A DNA stretch of 5,782 nt from Actinomycetota bacterium. Its GTDB lineage: Bacteria > Actinomycetota > Acidimicrobiia > IMCC26256 > PALSA-610. Made by a program: the position numbers and the translations under genes. Below are positions 5,577 to 5,782 of the stretch, piece after piece (position 1 is the stretch's first letter; the number at the start of each line of letters is the position of its first letter). Where the stretch lies: the NCBI GenBank assembly GCA_030839005.1, contig JAUZEM010000467.1, positions 1-5,782 on the forward strand, given 5' to 3'. Below the pieces are notes generated by a model. The model searched no databases and was not told where the DNA came from. It was given only the letters and a program-made list of their open reading frames with translations.

Positions 5577-5782
5577 ATGATCGACGCGGACCAGTTCGCC
5601 GAGTGGCAAAACGCGACCACGGAGCCCTTCGCGAGGCGGCGCTCGGGCGCCGACCAGACGGTCGAGGACGCGAACATCCTGATCGTCGACGACGACCCGG
5701 ACGTGCTACGGCTGACCATCCACCTGCTGGAGCGAGGCGGGTTTTGGCGCATCGACACGGCTGCGGGCGGCCGAGAGGCGCT
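5577..5782 (+). CDS. Receiver-domain protein, N-terminal part only (cut by window edge)
   Basis: ATG 5577 opens a frame that continues to the right edge, 68 full codons. After a polar leader of about 32 residues (MIDADQFAEWQNATTEPFAR...) a receiver domain begins with ANILIVDDDPDVLRLTIHLLERGGF (33-56), followed by IDTAAGGREAL. The first beta strand and acidic cluster D38-D40 are clear. The phosphoacceptor aspartate and any output domain lie beyond the window, so it could be a response regulator with DNA-binding, GGDEF/EAL or other output, or a hybrid protein. The leader is longer than usual for a response regulator. It is preceded by a good ribosome-binding site and its own intergenic region, and is probably transcribed separately from the OmpR-type gene. 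Confidence 0.85.
   Translation, partial: MIDADQFAEWQNATTEPFARRRSGADQTVEDANILIVDDDPDVLRLTIHLLERGGFWRIDTAAGGREA

Noticed and set aside
1..5782. RNA genes, CRISPR arrays, insertion sequences, attachment sites
   Set aside because: No tRNA-like cloverleaf, regularly spaced repeats, transposase motifs or terminal inverted repeats were seen; the non-coding space is only about 450 bp in two gaps.

Overview
The window is GC-rich, densely coding bacterial DNA, and every gene I can support belongs to signal transduction or the cell surface. Strong codon-position GC bias, basic signal peptides, a Pro/Ser/Gly beta-sandwich motif of the kind common in actinobacterial exoproteins, and a Thr/Pro plus Gly-rich wall-spanning linker suggest an actinomycete-like organism (Actinomycetota, perhaps Acidimicrobiia). 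That placement is inference; no rRNA or marker gene is present. I see no mobile element, CRISPR array, tRNA or rRNA.

Layout. On the minus strand, read from about 4400 down to the left edge, lies a tight three-gene operon: (i) a secreted, membrane-anchored surface protein (3483-4400); (ii) a membrane hybrid histidine kinase with extracytoplasmic sensor, PAS, HisKA, HATPase and receiver domains (1105-3486); (iii) a receiver / degenerate GGDEF / EAL protein, truncated by the window edge (1-1108). Both junctions are 4-bp ATGA overlaps. Genes (ii) and (iii) have no clear Shine-Dalgarno of their own, whereas gene (i) has a near-perfect one. A 214-bp divergent intergenic region separates the operon from a plus-strand OmpR/PhoB-type response regulator (4615-5334). 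A 242-bp intergenic region with a small hairpin and short direct repeats follows, and then the start of another receiver-domain protein (5577 to the right edge).

How the genes may work together (inference). The surface protein and the kinase's periplasmic or wall-facing domain would sit outside the membrane. The kinase would pass phosphate to its own receiver and/or to the receiver of the EAL protein, linking an external signal to cyclic-di-GMP hydrolysis. The divergent OmpR-type regulator is a natural candidate for transcriptional control of the operon or as a second output. The window has four receiver domains but only one kinase and no visible HPt domain, so the phosphate routing is open. 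The most notable point is the translationally coupled pairing of an uncharacterised stalked surface protein with a c-di-GMP output module.
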